A DNA stretch of 56,147 bases from TA-20 sp035935115 (GCA_035935115.1 DASYXK010000006.1:1-56147); one strand, 5' to 3'. Positions 17,396 through 27,158 are shown, numbered from the stretch's first letter. The notes: generated from the letters alone by a model not told the origin. A program made the numbers and translations.

Positions 17396-18709
17396 TTTTT
17401 CTATCTCTTCTGGAGTGTTGTACCTTTGTTGTGGCAACATGATGTACACACAAGCTCCTCCACACATTGTACATGGAACTGTATTGCCATTTATCTGGCC
17501 AACCCTTCCATGAATTCGAGCTGCCTCTTCTGGATCTATAGAAAGTGCAATTTGTTTTTCCCAGTTTAATGTGCGTCTTGCATCAGTCATCTCCATGTCC
17601 CATTTTATTGCCTTGTCACGCAACTTTACCAAATCACCCGCATGAGCCGCAATTCTATATGCGATCAATCCTGCCTTTACTTCTTCTGGAGTTGGCAATG
17701 CCAAATGCTCAGATGGTGTAAGATAACACAACAAATCTACTCCTTCACTTGCCGAAATTGCAGCACCAATTGCACTTGCAATATGATCATGGCCAGATGC
17801 AACATCAGTAACAAGAGGACCTAAGACATAGTACGGGACATCACCTATCAAAGATTTTGCCAGTCTCACGTTTGCTGCAACTTCATTTAGTGGGACATGT
17901 CCTGGGCCTTCAACCATGACTTGGACATCTTTTTCATGAGCGCGTTTTGTTAATCTAGAAACATTGATCATTTCCTGTACTTGCAATTCATCATGGGAAT
18001 CCAAAATAGAGCCTGGTCTTAGTGCATCTCCCAAGCTAAATGTCACATCGTATTTTCTTGCCAATTCAATAAGATAATCAAAATACTCAAAGTATGGGTT
18101 TTCCTTGTCGTACTTTAGCATCCAGGCAGCAGTAATGGTACCGCCCTTGCTTACTATTCCAGCATGCCTTTTTACTGAAAGGATTCTTTTTGCAATATCT
18201 TTTGTAATTCCAGAGTGTATAGTGGTATAATCAACACCGTCTTTGACATTTCTTTCAAATGCTTTTAGAAAATCATCCTCAGTAATATCAAGCGGGTTTT
18301 TGCTCTTTTGCACGCCATAATTGTATGCCTCATACACTGGAACTGTGCCAAATGTTATTGGTGCAGCATCTAACAGCGTTCTTCTAAAGAGTCCTACATC
18401 ACCACCATCGCTGAGGTCCATTATGGTATCAGCATGATACTTTACTGCAACCTTTGCTTTTTTTATCTCCTCTTCCAAGTTATTTGAAAGAGTGGAATTA
18501 CCAATGTTTACATTTACTTTGGTTTTCATTCCTTTTCCAATACCTACTACTCTAATTTTCTGAGGTCTTTCATTATTGTGCGGAATAATTATGGAACCAT
18601 TTGCTATCTTGGGCAATAACCACTCTAAGGTTACGTCTTCGTCTTTTGCAACTGCCTTCATTTCTTCTGTTGCAATTCCTCGCCGTGCAGAACCCATTTG
18701 CGTAGTCAA
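17378..18709 (-). CDS. thiC: Phosphomethylpyrimidine synthase
   Basis: A 443-residue radical SAM-like enzyme that turns aminoimidazole ribotide into HMP-phosphate for thiamine. It has the ThiC-type C-terminal cluster motif Cx2Cx4C in PCTMCGGAC, and internal DLSDGGD, TTIHSG, LRPGSILDSHDE and VEGPGHVP. It is divergent from thiDN, with only 55 bp between starts. That gap is too short for a TPP riboswitch. Confidence 0.95.
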   Translation of the reverse strand: MTTQMGSARRGIATEEMKAVAKDEDVTLEWLLPKIANGSIIIPHNNERPQKIRVVGIGKGMKTKVNVNIGNSTLSNNLEEEIKKAKVAVKYHADTIMDLSDGGDVGLFRRTLLDAAPITFGTVPVYEAYNYGVQKSKNPLDITEDDFLKAFERNVKDGVDYTTIHSGITKDIAKRILSVKRHAGIVSKGGTITAAWMLKYDKENPYFEYFDYLIELARKYDVTFSLGDALRPGSILDSHDELQVQEMINVSRLTKRAHEKDVQVMVEGPGHVPLNEVAANVRLAKSLIGDVPYYVLGPLVTDVASGHDHIASAIGAAISASEGVDLLCYLTPSEHLALPTPEEVKAGLIAYRIAAHAGDLVKLRDKAIKWDMEMTDARRTLNWEKQIALSIDPEEAARIHGRVGQINGNTVPCTMCGGACVYIMLPQQRYNTPEEIEKLQQAS

Positions 18710-18764
18710 ATCATTGTTTCTACCAAATGATTGGATTTAAACGTGAGTTTCATGTCTTAAATTT

Positions 18765-20063
18765 GTGATTGCATTATCCATAGCGGGATCTGATCCATCC
18801 GCAGGGGCAGGTATTCAAGCAGACGTGAAAACATTTGCTGCACTTGGAGTTTACGGTCTGACAGTTGTATCAACAATAACCAGCCAGAATACATCAAATT
18901 TTTCCAAGGTAAAGGAAGTTTCTTCTGACATGGTTCAAAGTCAGCTTCAATCAGTCTTGTCAGATTTTAATATCGATGTAATAAAAATTGGGATGGTATA
19001 TAGTTCATCAACAATAAAGGCAATACATTCTGAATTAAAAAATACCAAGATACCAATAGTTTTAGATCCAGTGTTTGAATCAACAACTGGCGGAGTACTA
19101 TTACAAAATGAGGCGTTGCCTCTTTTTAAAAAATTACTTGTACCGCTCTCATTTGTCATAACTCCCAATGTGCCAGAAGCTGAGAGGCTTGCAGGCATGA
19201 AGATAAAAACATCTAGAGATGTCAGAGTAGCTGCATCCAAGATTCATCGCATGGGTGCAGAAAATATAGTCATAAAAGGAGGTCATTTTGGAGGCAAAAA
19301 CGTAACAGACTATGTTTTGGAGAAAACAAAATTCTACTCATTTTCTGCAAAGAGGATAAATCGTACAACTCATGGTGGCGGATGTAATTTTTCAGCTTCC
19401 CTGGCAGCAAATATTGCAAAAGGGAATAATCTCAAAGATGCGGTAAAGTTTGCAAAAGAATTTTCGTTTAAATCAATTGCAAATTCACAAAAAATTGGAA
19501 GGGGAATATTTGTAACAAAAACAAAAAGTGATGAGATGGAAAAGGAGTTATCAGATGCAATTTCTAAATTTACAAATTTGAAAAACATATCCAAATACAT
19601 ACCAGAGGTTCAGACAAACTTTGTTTTTTCAAGAAAAAATCCCAAATCATTAAATGATATTTTGGGAGTATCTGGCAGAATTGTTAAAGTTGAAAATAGT
19701 GCAGTAGTTGCTGGCAGTTTAAAGTATGGCGGCTCTAGACATGTTGGTTCTGCAGTTTTGGAAATGTCAAAAAAGTTTCCTGCCATTAGATCTGCTATCA
19801 ACATAAAATATGACAAGGAGTTTATTAAAAAAGCAATTTCAAAAAAACTTTCTGTATCACACTATGAAAGAAAAGCAGAGCCGTCTAAAACCATAACCAA
19901 GGAAGGAAATACAATATCATGGGGAATTAGAAATGCAATCAAGTCATCAAAGCCTATAGATTTAATATTTCACAAGGGTGATCTTGGAAAGGAACCAACG
20001 ATTATGATTTTTGGAGCCACTCCAAATGTAGTCCTTGGCAAGCTTGTCAAAATAATCGCGTGA
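18765..20063 (+). CDS. thiDN: Bifunctional HMP/HMP-P kinase - thiamine-phosphate synthase (ThiDN)
   Basis: A 432-residue fusion. Residues 1 to about 255 are ThiD, phosphorylating HMP and HMP-phosphate (AGSDPSAGAGIQAD, DPVFESTTGG, NRTTHGGGCNFSA). The C-terminal ~170 residues are ThiN, the archaeal thiamine-phosphate synthase (GRIVKVENSAVVAGSLKYGG, SHYERKAEP), which replaces ThiE. The GTG start at 18765 has ATTTAAA about 28 nt upstream. Together with thiC it covers the pyrimidine branch and coupling. Confidence 0.92.
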   Translation: MIALSIAGSDPSAGAGIQADVKTFAALGVYGLTVVSTITSQNTSNFSKVKEVSSDMVQSQLQSVLSDFNIDVIKIGMVYSSSTIKAIHSELKNTKIPIVLDPVFESTTGGVLLQNEALPLFKKLLVPLSFVITPNVPEAERLAGMKIKTSRDVRVAASKIHRMGAENIVIKGGHFGGKNVTDYVLEKTKFYSFSAKRINRTTHGGGCNFSASLAANIAKGNNLKDAVKFAKEFSFKSIANSQKIGRGIFVTKTKSDEMEKELSDAISKFTNLKNISKYIPEVQTNFVFSRKNPKSLNDILGVSGRIVKVENSAVVAGSLKYGGSRHVGSAVLEMSKKFPAIRSAINIKYDKEFIKKAISKKLSVSHYERKAEPSKTITKEGNTISWGIRNAIKSSKPIDLIFHKGDLGKEPTIMIFGATPNVVLGKLVKIIA

Positions 20064-20111
20064 TACCATTTCATCCTTCAACATAAATACCAGAATTTCA
20101 AACATAGTTTC

Positions 20112-20813
20112 GTGAAAGCTATAATTCTTGCAGGCGGACTGGGTACAAGGCTTCAACCATATACGACTTTTCTTCCTAAAGCCATGCTCCCATTAGGTGA
20201 AAAACCGCTCCTTGAGCACCTGATTGACTGGATAAAAAAAAGCAACATAGACTCTATCGTTTTGTGTGTCAGCTATTTGAGAAGAACAATCGAGGACTAT
20301 TTTGAGGACGGAAGCAGATTTGGAGTAAAAATAGAATATGCAGTAGCAAACAGGCCGTTTGCAACAGCAGGACAGCTAAAGACAGCTGAGGAGTTTATCG
20401 ATAACACTTTTGTTTGCGTCTATGGAGATTCTATTTTTGATTTTAATTTAAAAAACATGATAGATTATCATAAAAGAAAAAAATCATTTGTCACCATGGC
20501 GTTATTTGAATACAAGACAAAGCTTCAATATGGATTCATAGAGACAGACAAAAACAACAAAGTAACAGCGTGGAAAGAAAAACCAGAGATAAAGGGAAAT
20601 ATCAATGTTGGATGTTATGTTATGGAGCCTGGTGTCCTGAAATTGATTCCCCCAAACAAACCTTATGGCATGGACGATGTTATAAAAAGTGCAATCACGC
20701 GAAAAAACAAAGTGAGTGGATTTTTAATTAAAAAAGGTTTCATGGATATTGGAGACAAAACTTCCTATAGAAAAGCGTATCAGCACTATATCGAAAAGCT
20801 TGGCCAAATCTGA
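20112..20813 (+). CDS. Sugar-phosphate nucleotidyltransferase
   Basis: A 233-residue nucleotidyltransferase with the signature ILAGGLGTRLQPYT and KAMLPLGEKPLLEHL. It has VYGDSIFD for the metal Asp and WKEKP for the sugar-phosphate site. It lacks the C-terminal beta-helix of bifunctional forms. It is followed 9 nt later by a GNA1-like acetyltransferase, so UDP-GlcNAc (GlcNAc-1-phosphate uridylyl transfer) is a plausible product. A mannose- or glucose-1-phosphate activity is equally possible by sequence. Confidence 0.88.
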   Translation: MKAIILAGGLGTRLQPYTTFLPKAMLPLGEKPLLEHLIDWIKKSNIDSIVLCVSYLRRTIEDYFEDGSRFGVKIEYAVANRPFATAGQLKTAEEFIDNTFVCVYGDSIFDFNLKNMIDYHKRKKSFVTMALFEYKTKLQYGFIETDKNNKVTAWKEKPEIKGNINVGCYVMEPGVLKLIPPNKPYGMDDVIKSAITRKNKVSGFLIKKGFMDIGDKTSYRKAYQHYIEKLGQI

Positions 20814-20822
20814 TACCAAACC

Positions 20823-21266
20823 ATGACTGTAAAAATCCGTAAATTACAAGAAAAGGATCTCTTCAATGGTTTTTTGGAATCATTAGATTCCCTTAGAAAA
20901 GCAAGTGATCTGAGTCCAAAAAAAGCCAAAACGATATTTAAGAAAATGAAATCAATACCAGATCACATCATCTATGTTGCAGTACATGATTCAAAAATAA
21001 TAGGTGCTGCAACCATATTTGTTGAACCAAAATTCATCCACAATGGTGGCAAGGTAGGCCACATCGAAGATGTGGTAGTAAGCAAAGAACATCAGGGAGA
21101 AGGAATCGGGCAAAAACTAATCAAAGCACTCATCACATACGCGGAAAAAAACGGCTGCTACAAAACTGTACTGGATTGTACAGATAAGGTAATGCCGTTT
21201 TATAAAAAACTAGGGTTTAAGCATTTTTCAAATTCTATGAGAATTGATCATCGATCAAAAAAGTAG
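20823..21266 (+). CDS. GNA1-like glucosamine-phosphate N-acetyltransferase
   Basis: A 147-residue GNAT protein resembling eukaryotic GNA1, with KFIHNGGKVGHIEDVVVS, the acetyl-CoA loop HQGEGIGQKL, GCYKTVLDC and FYKKLGF in the same order. GNA1 acetylates glucosamine-6-phosphate. The adjacent nucleotidyltransferase fits a UDP-GlcNAc route for glycosylation. The last 19 nt overlap the convergent membrane-protein gene. A general GNAT role cannot be excluded. Confidence 0.82.
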   Translation: MTVKIRKLQEKDLFNGFLESLDSLRKASDLSPKKAKTIFKKMKSIPDHIIYVAVHDSKIIGAATIFVEPKFIHNGGKVGHIEDVVVSKEHQGEGIGQKLIKALITYAEKNGCYKTVLDCTDKVMPFYKKLGFKHFSNSMRIDHRSKK

Positions 21267-21700
21267 TCTTTTTTTGGTCTGGGTTTGGTCTTAAACAACA
21301 GACCACCAAATATCATGACAGGTATTGATACTGCCATAAATAGTGTCGGACTAAGTGTTATTTCAGTAATAAGATATGACGCACTTATGGTAGAAAGCAA
21401 AGTGTTGGCATAATACATACCTCCCAGCAATATAGCCCCGCCAGCAACAATCATTGAACCAACAAGTCTGGAACCATATCTTCTTGATAACAAGTATGAC
21501 AGACCAGCTAGAATTAATGCTGGCCCAATACCAATTGAAATGAATTCAAGCATTTCAGGTCCACCTTGCAGACTTGGTAGAAGGGCTTCAATTTCCTTTG
21601 CTGTATGATGTGCAAGAAAATTAAACATTGATAAAATTTCGCCAACAAAAAGTATAAACCAAGCAAGGCTTGCACCGCCAACCCATTTTTCAATTGCCAC
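21248..21700 (-). CDS. Four-helix integral membrane protein
   Basis: A 150-residue protein with about four hydrophobic segments (near residues 8-28, 52-68, 80-98 and 118-136) and a basic end (KTKPRPKKD). It has no signature motif. It overlaps the upstream convergent gene by 19 nt. Function unknown. Confidence 0.7.
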   Translation of the reverse strand: MAIEKWVGGASLAWFILFVGEILSMFNFLAHHTAKEIEALLPSLQGGPEMLEFISIGIGPALILAGLSYLLSRRYGSRLVGSMIVAGGAILLGGMYYANTLLSTISASYLITEITLSPTLFMAVSIPVMIFGGLLFKTKPRPKKDYFFDR

Positions 21701-21788
21701 AGATATTATTTTTTCAATTCAATAAATAAACCAAGTGATTGATATGACAATGTTATTTTTAACTCTAGATTAGAAAAACAGATCTCAT

Positions 21789-22820
21789 TTAGACAATACC
21801 GACAAGATTAGCAAGTTCTTTTCTGCATGAAGAGCCCAATTCTTCTGCAGCTTTTTCTGGGGTAATCTTGTTTAGAAACACCCCATATCCTCGTTCTAGT
21901 CCTGACCAAGAATCATCTTGCGGATATACTTCGATGTGCCAGTGGATTTGTCTGTTGTTTTTCTTTTCTGGGGATAGATGAAAGACCATGTTGTAAGAAG
22001 GATTTTTCATGGTACTTGCCAGTCCACCTAGTGTTGCACGCAAGATCAATGATAAATCATTAATCTCCTTTTGCGTAATTTTTGAAAAACTTGTTATGTG
22101 TTTTTTTGGATAAATCCAGAATTCATATGGATGAGACGGTGCCCATGGACAAAAGGCAAGAAATCCTTCTGTCTGCAGTATTTGCCTTGGCCCTCCTGTC
22201 TCCGTAGCTACTGCTTGACACATTGGGCATATTCCCTTTTCATTTAAGATTCTATGTGCAGCTTCAGCTTCTAGTTCTATTGTTGGAGGAATTGTGGAAA
22301 AAGTGACGACGTTTATGTGAGGATGAATCGTAAGTCCGCCTGCTTCTTTGCCATGATTAACGTAAATTGAGACATATGTTACCCCCCTTTGGGTGTAGAG
22401 CCAGCGAAGTCTATCCTGAATAACTACCAGAACGTTTGACCATTGTTCTGTGGATATAGTGGCAAGGGAATCTTTGTGTTTTTCAGTTGCAACCACGATA
22501 TAGTGATATCCGTAGGCAGGTTCGCTGTACAGCGGCCTGTCACTAAAAGAATTTTCAGAGTCTGTAGAGACTACTGGGTTTTTACTTTCAAAAACTCTAA
22601 CCGACCAGCCTTCAACAAAATAATCTTCGCTGTCTTGTAGCCTTTGTAGCATTCCATCTTTTGCGACAAGAGAAAGTGATGATGGGTTTGTCATGGATTC
22701 ATTTCCAGGACAGAACGGACATTTTTTTGTCTCTGTAGCTACGTGGTTATTTTGGGAAACAATGACAAACTTGTCAATGACATAATCTTTACGCAAATCC
22801 CCCATATCAATACAGTCCAT
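21789..22820 (-). CDS. GalT-like nucleotidyltransferase (HIT superfamily)
   Basis: A 343-residue protein of the galactose-1-phosphate uridylyltransferase family. It has zinc-type CPFCPGN near residue 36 and CPMC, the active-site triad HPH in TIHPHINV, then CPWAPSHPYEFWI and IHWHIEVYP. In classical GalT the motif continues HPHGQ; here the Gly-Gln pair is Ile-Asn, so the nucleotide substrate may differ. It could be an ADP-glucose or other sugar-nucleotide transferase. A TrmB-like regulator lies upstream. Confidence 0.82.
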   Translation of the reverse strand: MDCIDMGDLRKDYVIDKFVIVSQNNHVATETKKCPFCPGNESMTNPSSLSLVAKDGMLQRLQDSEDYFVEGWSVRVFESKNPVVSTDSENSFSDRPLYSEPAYGYHYIVVATEKHKDSLATISTEQWSNVLVVIQDRLRWLYTQRGVTYVSIYVNHGKEAGGLTIHPHINVVTFSTIPPTIELEAEAAHRILNEKGICPMCQAVATETGGPRQILQTEGFLAFCPWAPSHPYEFWIYPKKHITSFSKITQKEINDLSLILRATLGGLASTMKNPSYNMVFHLSPEKKNNRQIHWHIEVYPQDDSWSGLERGYGVFLNKITPEKAAEELGSSCRKELANLVGIV

Positions 22821-22920
22821 ATCTAGTAAGTTAAAACCTTTTCAGAGATCGTAATTCGTAATTTAATGACGTCGATCACTGTTTAAGATCATTTGAAACC
22901 ATGTATATAACAAAATTCTT

Positions 22921-23805
22921 TTAAAATCTTATTTCTGCCTTTTCCCAACAACAACCAAACAGCATATGCATTGAATCAATTAATGATTTAGAATTGGTCC
23001 AAATGGCAGTGATGTCATTTGTATTATGTGATGCGTTTTTTGTGAAAAGAAGTGCTTCAGAAGAATCTTTGATTATAAAGCAACTAGTATCATTATTTCC
23101 ATTTGGCAATACTTTGATGAGAGATTTATCTACATCCTCAATAAAGTTTGGAATTTTCTTTGCTGGACAGACTATGAACCTTGCCTTTAGGATAGACGGG
23201 TCTAGCAATTCAAAAAAATCCGCATGATAAAACCTGGCAATGTCCTTTTCTGTGCCTAACATCAAGAATTCGTTTTTACAGTCATGAATCATAGATGCAA
23301 TCTTGTTATTTATTGGAGCGCCACCTTGTAGTACTTGCAATTTTTCTTTCTGTTCATCGTTTGTTTCTATGATAAACGACGGTATGTCATTCCATAGGTC
23401 TATGACGTTTTTCTTTTGTTTTGAAAGGGTATTGATCTTTTCGCGCTCTATACTGAGTAGAGCAATTAGCGCTTTTTCTATTGACAAAGCAGAATACCTT
23501 GCAGGTGTGACAAATTCTACTGTAACTAATCCTCTATTTTGCAAAGAGTTGATGACATGATATGTTTCTGTTCTTGGAATTCGCAGTATCTTGGAGATTT
23601 CAGGAGCTGTTTTTGGTCCAAATTTGCCTAAGAATATGTAAATCTTTGATTGGTTATGACGTAATCCAAACTCAGCAAGTGCCTCTGTTAATCTATCTAC
23701 CGAAATTTTGTCCCTGTAAGACATAGAGCCTGGTTCAGAATCAAATATAGTAATTGGATTTGTTTCTATGGGGTTATCTTTTGATTTCAAGATATCATTC
23801 ATCAT
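22921..23805 (-). CDS. TrmB-family transcriptional regulator
   Basis: A 294-residue protein. The winged helix-turn-helix lies at about residues 36-105, with APEISKILRIPRTETYHVIN as the recognition region. A short helical linker and a C-terminal effector half follow. This is the TrmB/sugar-regulator layout of archaea. It overlaps by 11 nt the membrane-protein gene upstream, so the two probably share a transcript. Effector unknown. Confidence 0.82.
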   Translation of the reverse strand: MMNDILKSKDNPIETNPITIFDSEPGSMSYRDKISVDRLTEALAEFGLRHNQSKIYIFLGKFGPKTAPEISKILRIPRTETYHVINSLQNRGLVTVEFVTPARYSALSIEKALIALLSIEREKINTLSKQKKNVIDLWNDIPSFIIETNDEQKEKLQVLQGGAPINNKIASMIHDCKNEFLMLGTEKDIARFYHADFFELLDPSILKARFIVCPAKKIPNFIEDVDKSLIKVLPNGNNDTSCFIIKDSSEALLFTKNASHNTNDITAIWTNSKSLIDSMHMLFGCCWEKAEIRF

Positions 23806-24274
23806 ATGCTTTTACCCCTACTAGTTGTGAAACCCGATCACTTAGTCTGCGAAAACTATCAAGCGTTGTCCAATCCATATTCTCTTTATGTCTCCTACTT
23901 AGCTCATCAACAAAATTTTGCAGAAGAACAATTGGATCTTGATGAATATCAGATGAGTTAAAATCAGTGTATTGTATTTTTTTTGATGATGTGGAACCCT
24001 TGTATGTGTTTACATGTTGTAATGGTTCAGATGATCTTGATCCTTCTCCTATTCTCATAAATTTCAGTAATCCCAACCCAATTTTTTCATTTCTAGCAAT
24101 CATAAACAAAGAAAGGAATCCAACAGCAAATAATATGGCAGTAATTGGAAAAGAAAGCTTTGTGAGATGAAGATTTATCGGAATTATTATTGTAAGTACG
24201 AAAACCAACAATGCCAAATGATACAATACATAATTATCATTTCTTGAATCATGTAAGCATGATAATGAATTCAT
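23795..24274 (-). CDS. Small membrane protein upstream of TrmB regulator
   Basis: A 159-residue protein with two adjacent membrane helices near residues 18-34 and 43-60. A hydrophilic C-terminal half with helical end (FVDELSRRH, FRRLSDRVSQLVG) follows. A strong TATA-like CTTTATATATAA sits about 25 nt upstream. It overlaps the TrmB gene by 11 nt, which suggests a membrane partner or sensor of that regulator. I recognise no family. Confidence 0.65.
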   Translation of the reverse strand: MNSLSCLHDSRNDNYVLYHLALLVFVLTIIIPINLHLTKLSFPITAILFAVGFLSLFMIARNEKIGLGLLKFMRIGEGSRSSEPLQHVNTYKGSTSSKKIQYTDFNSSDIHQDPIVLLQNFVDELSRRHKENMDWTTLDSFRRLSDRVSQLVGVKAYDE

Positions 24275-24442
24275 GCAGAAATTATCTTATAATTATATAT
24301 AAAGACCAATCACCATTTTTGGAAATAACATTCTTTGATTGATTAATTATACGATGTAGATTGCATCAGATGATACACATTCCTCTGGATTCAAATTTTC
24401 AGGGATTAATATACTCTAAATCTAGCCTGAATTAGGGACGAA

Positions 24443-25375
24443 TCAATCGTTCTTATTGTCTTGATGATTATCGTTGTGTTTATTTTTGTCATCATGCTCA
24501 TTATTATTTTCTTGATTTTCAATGTTAGTCTGATTTTGTCCACTAGTACCATGGTTACTGTTCTGGATCAAGTTTTCTAAGTGTGTAACACGCGATTCTA
24601 ACGCAGTATTTTTTGCTTGAAGATCATTGATTTCCTGTTCTATGCCTGTAATCTTGGCAAATAAATTCTGAATTTGTTGTATTAACTGAAGTAATGGATT
24701 ACTTGTCGGTGTAGAGTTTACTTGATTTACCACGACAGTTACTGTAGCCACATTACTGCTAGCAGTACCATCATTTGCTTTGTAAGTGAACGAGTCCATC
24801 CCATGAAAGTTTGAGTGTGGGGTGTATGTAAAACTGCCATTTTGATTCAATGTGAGAACACCATTTAATACATTACTAACAAGAAGAGCTGTCAAGGTGT
24901 TTCCATCTGCGTCAGTGTCATTTGCCAAAACTCCACTACCATGTATGTTCAGTGTTGCATTTTCATTTACAAAGTAGATGTCATTTTTTGCAACAGGTAA
25001 ATGATTTACTGCAATGATAGTTATTGTAACATTAGCTATGTTGCTACTAAGTGTGCCATCGTTTGCAACATATCTAAAAGAATCAATACCATGAAAGTTT
25101 GAGTTGGGAACATATACGAAACCGCCATTTGAATTAAGTATTAAAGTACCATTTTTTACATTAGTTACAAGACCTGCAAATAGAGTTTTGCCAGAAGCTG
25201 CTGTATCATTTGCTAGTACTCCAGGTGCAGCAATATCTATTATCTTGTTTTCATTTCCTCGGTATGAGTCATTTGAGGCAACAGGTAAAGTTATTGCAAA
25301 TGAATGACCTCCTATTGGAAAAACAAGTGTGCTAGCTAGAAGAATTAAAATGAAGGAGATTGCTTTTTTTTTCAC
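24443..25375 (-). CDS. Secreted protein with two cadherin-like (tandem-95) repeats
   Basis: A 310-residue exported protein with a signal peptide (ISFILILLASTLVFPI). Two related repeats of about 90 residues follow, each with GVLANDT and FHGIDSF or FHGMDSF and YKANDGT, as in bacterial tandem-95/cadherin-like adhesion domains. A coiled-coil stretch (EQEINDLQAKNTALESRV) and a very polar Asn/Asp/His/Lys tail close the protein. Calcium binding and cell-surface adhesion are likely. No membrane anchor is visible at the C terminus. Confidence 0.8.
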   Translation of the reverse strand: MKKKAISFILILLASTLVFPIGGHSFAITLPVASNDSYRGNENKIIDIAAPGVLANDTAASGKTLFAGLVTNVKNGTLILNSNGGFVYVPNSNFHGIDSFRYVANDGTLSSNIANVTITIIAVNHLPVAKNDIYFVNENATLNIHGSGVLANDTDADGNTLTALLVSNVLNGVLTLNQNGSFTYTPHSNFHGMDSFTYKANDGTASSNVATVTVVVNQVNSTPTSNPLLQLIQQIQNLFAKITGIEQEINDLQAKNTALESRVTHLENLIQNSNHGTSGQNQTNIENQENNNEHDDKNKHNDNHQDNKND

Positions 25376-25578
25376 TAAAAGTGCATGATATCATATTGCA
25401 TATAATCATCAGGCAGAATTCATCAGTAAGATTTCTCAGTAAGATTAAAGTACTAAAATTTGTATTGGGCGGGTAATTGTATACAAGATCGGGTAAAAAA
25501 ATATTGTAAAGTTTATGTGTAACACGCAAAACCCGAAAAGTGAGCTGATAAAAAATTACTGATAATTCTGATGTTCAT

Positions 25579-26838
25579 ATGATTTATGTTCTGTTAGATG
25601 GTGTCGGCGATCTTCCACATCCAGACCTAAAAGGTGGCACCCCTCTTAGTTTTGCAAAGACTCCAAACCTTGACAAAATAGCAAGAAATGGCTCCATAGG
25701 ACAGGTCATATCAGTAGGAAAAGGAATTGCCCCCCAGTCCGATATTGCAGTTTTTAACATGCTAGGATACAAATTTCAGCATGTAGACTATGTTGGAAGG
25801 GGTGTCATAGAAGCAATAGGAATAGGCGTTGACTTTAAAGACGGCGACTTGGCGTTGCGTGGAAACTTTGCAACAGTTAATGATGATCACATCATTGTAG
25901 ATAGAAGAGCTGGAAGACACATCGAGAAAGACGATGCTCTTGCTGTTTCACTTGAGATTGAAAGAAAGATAAAATTTTCAAATCCAAAGGCTTCGGTTGT
26001 TGTAGCACCAACCATAGGACACAGACTAGTTGTTAGAATAAGATGTGAAGGTGAATGTCTTTCTTCTGAAATAAGCAATACTGATCCTGCCTATGCAAGA
26101 ATTGCAGGTATGGGAGTGGCAAGAGCACCTGGAGACTATCTAGAGATTGAAAAATCTCTTCCCCTTAACGAGTCCCCTAGTGCAAAGCTTTCTGCCACAC
26201 TTGTAAACGAGTTTACGGAACAATCACTAGACATAATGAAAAAAAGCGAGATAAATCGTATCAGAAAAGAAAAGGGAAAGAAACTTTTGAACAGTATACT
26301 ATTGCGTGATGCTGGCAACAAGTTTCCTGATGTCATTCCCATAAATGATTTACACGCAATGAAATTTTCATGCATAGTTGACATGCCAGTAGAGATTGGA
26401 ATCTCAAACGTACTAAAGATGAAGACGTTTAGTGCTGGTGGATTAACAGACTATGAAGAAAAGGCAAAAGTTGCTGCAAAGGCAATGGAAACTCAAAATG
26501 CAATTTATGTTCACATCAAAGGCCCTGACGAGTTTGGTCACGATGGTGATGCAATAGGAAAGATGAAAAACATTGAAGAAATCGACAAGAGATTTTTTGG
26601 AATATTGCTTGACAATATTGATACTGGAAAGGTTTCAATTGTGATTTCAGGTGATCATTCCACACCAAGCATTAATCGAGGACATAGCGATGATCCGGTT
26701 CCTGTTTTGGTATCAGGTGATTCTGTCAAAAAAGATGGGGCCACAAGATTTACTGAAGATGAGGCAAAGAAAGGAAAAATTGGTTTGCTTACAGGTGCAG
26801 ATGTGATAAAAACTGCTTTGAAATTAATTAAATCATAA
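25579..26838 (+). CDS. apgM: 2,3-Bisphosphoglycerate-independent phosphoglycerate mutase (archaeal ApgM)
   Basis: A 419-residue alkaline-phosphatase superfamily enzyme interconverting 3- and 2-phosphoglycerate. D7 in LLDGVGD and the phosphoserine S54 in APQSDIAV form the first half of the metal site, and GPDEFGHDGD and SGDHSTP the second. Length and order fit the archaeal aPGAM family. GATAAAAAATTA about 27 nt upstream is a TATA-like element. Confidence 0.95.
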   Translation: MIYVLLDGVGDLPHPDLKGGTPLSFAKTPNLDKIARNGSIGQVISVGKGIAPQSDIAVFNMLGYKFQHVDYVGRGVIEAIGIGVDFKDGDLALRGNFATVNDDHIIVDRRAGRHIEKDDALAVSLEIERKIKFSNPKASVVVAPTIGHRLVVRIRCEGECLSSEISNTDPAYARIAGMGVARAPGDYLEIEKSLPLNESPSAKLSATLVNEFTEQSLDIMKKSEINRIRKEKGKKLLNSILLRDAGNKFPDVIPINDLHAMKFSCIVDMPVEIGISNVLKMKTFSAGGLTDYEEKAKVAAKAMETQNAIYVHIKGPDEFGHDGDAIGKMKNIEEIDKRFFGILLDNIDTGKVSIVISGDHSTPSINRGHSDDPVPVLVSGDSVKKDGATRFTEDEAKKGKIGLLTGADVIKTALKLIKS

Positions 26839-26887
26839 AAATCATCAACCACAGGAACGTTTTATAGAACCGTTAAACCAGCAATAT

Positions 26888-27115
26888 TTGTTGAGTTCAA
26901 CTGATGATAAACCCAAGGGCAATTTTGTAATTGTAACATTGAAAATGCCAAATGGAGAAGAACACACAGTTCCACTTCCACCAAAGACATTCAAAACAGG
27001 AAGACTAGGATATTATTCTCAGATTCCGTCTTTCATATATGATAACGAAGTGTATGGTGGACAGATACAGATTTGGAAAAAAGGAAAAGAGGAATCGGAA
27101 AAAGTAGAAAATTAA
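26888..27115 (+). CDS. Small conserved beta-rich protein
   Basis: A 75-residue protein with alternating beta strands (NFVIVTLKMPNGEEHTV, GQIQIWKK). It starts at one of two adjacent TTG codons at 26888/26891. It has a Lys/Glu tail. A single-domain OB- or SH3-like fold seems possible. Function unknown; it follows apgM by 49 nt. Confidence 0.6.
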   Translation: MLSSTDDKPKGNFVIVTLKMPNGEEHTVPLPPKTFKTGRLGYYSQIPSFIYDNEVYGGQIQIWKKGKEESEKVEN

Positions 27116-27158
27116 TCTATCTTCAAGCAAGATAATCTAACGTTGTGTCTGAAATTTT

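Noticed and set aside
18710..18764. Possible TPP riboswitch between thiC and thiDN
   Set aside because: Only 55 bp, without the CUGAGA or GACAGG-type core; leaderless promoters explain the region.
24349..24410. Possible C/D box RNA (GATGATA followed by CTGG)
   Set aside because: The boxes deviate from consensus, no terminal stem and no second box pair.
25460..25500. Direct repeat of CGGGTAA before the phosphoglycerate mutase gene
   Set aside because: Two short copies only; no evidence for an operator.
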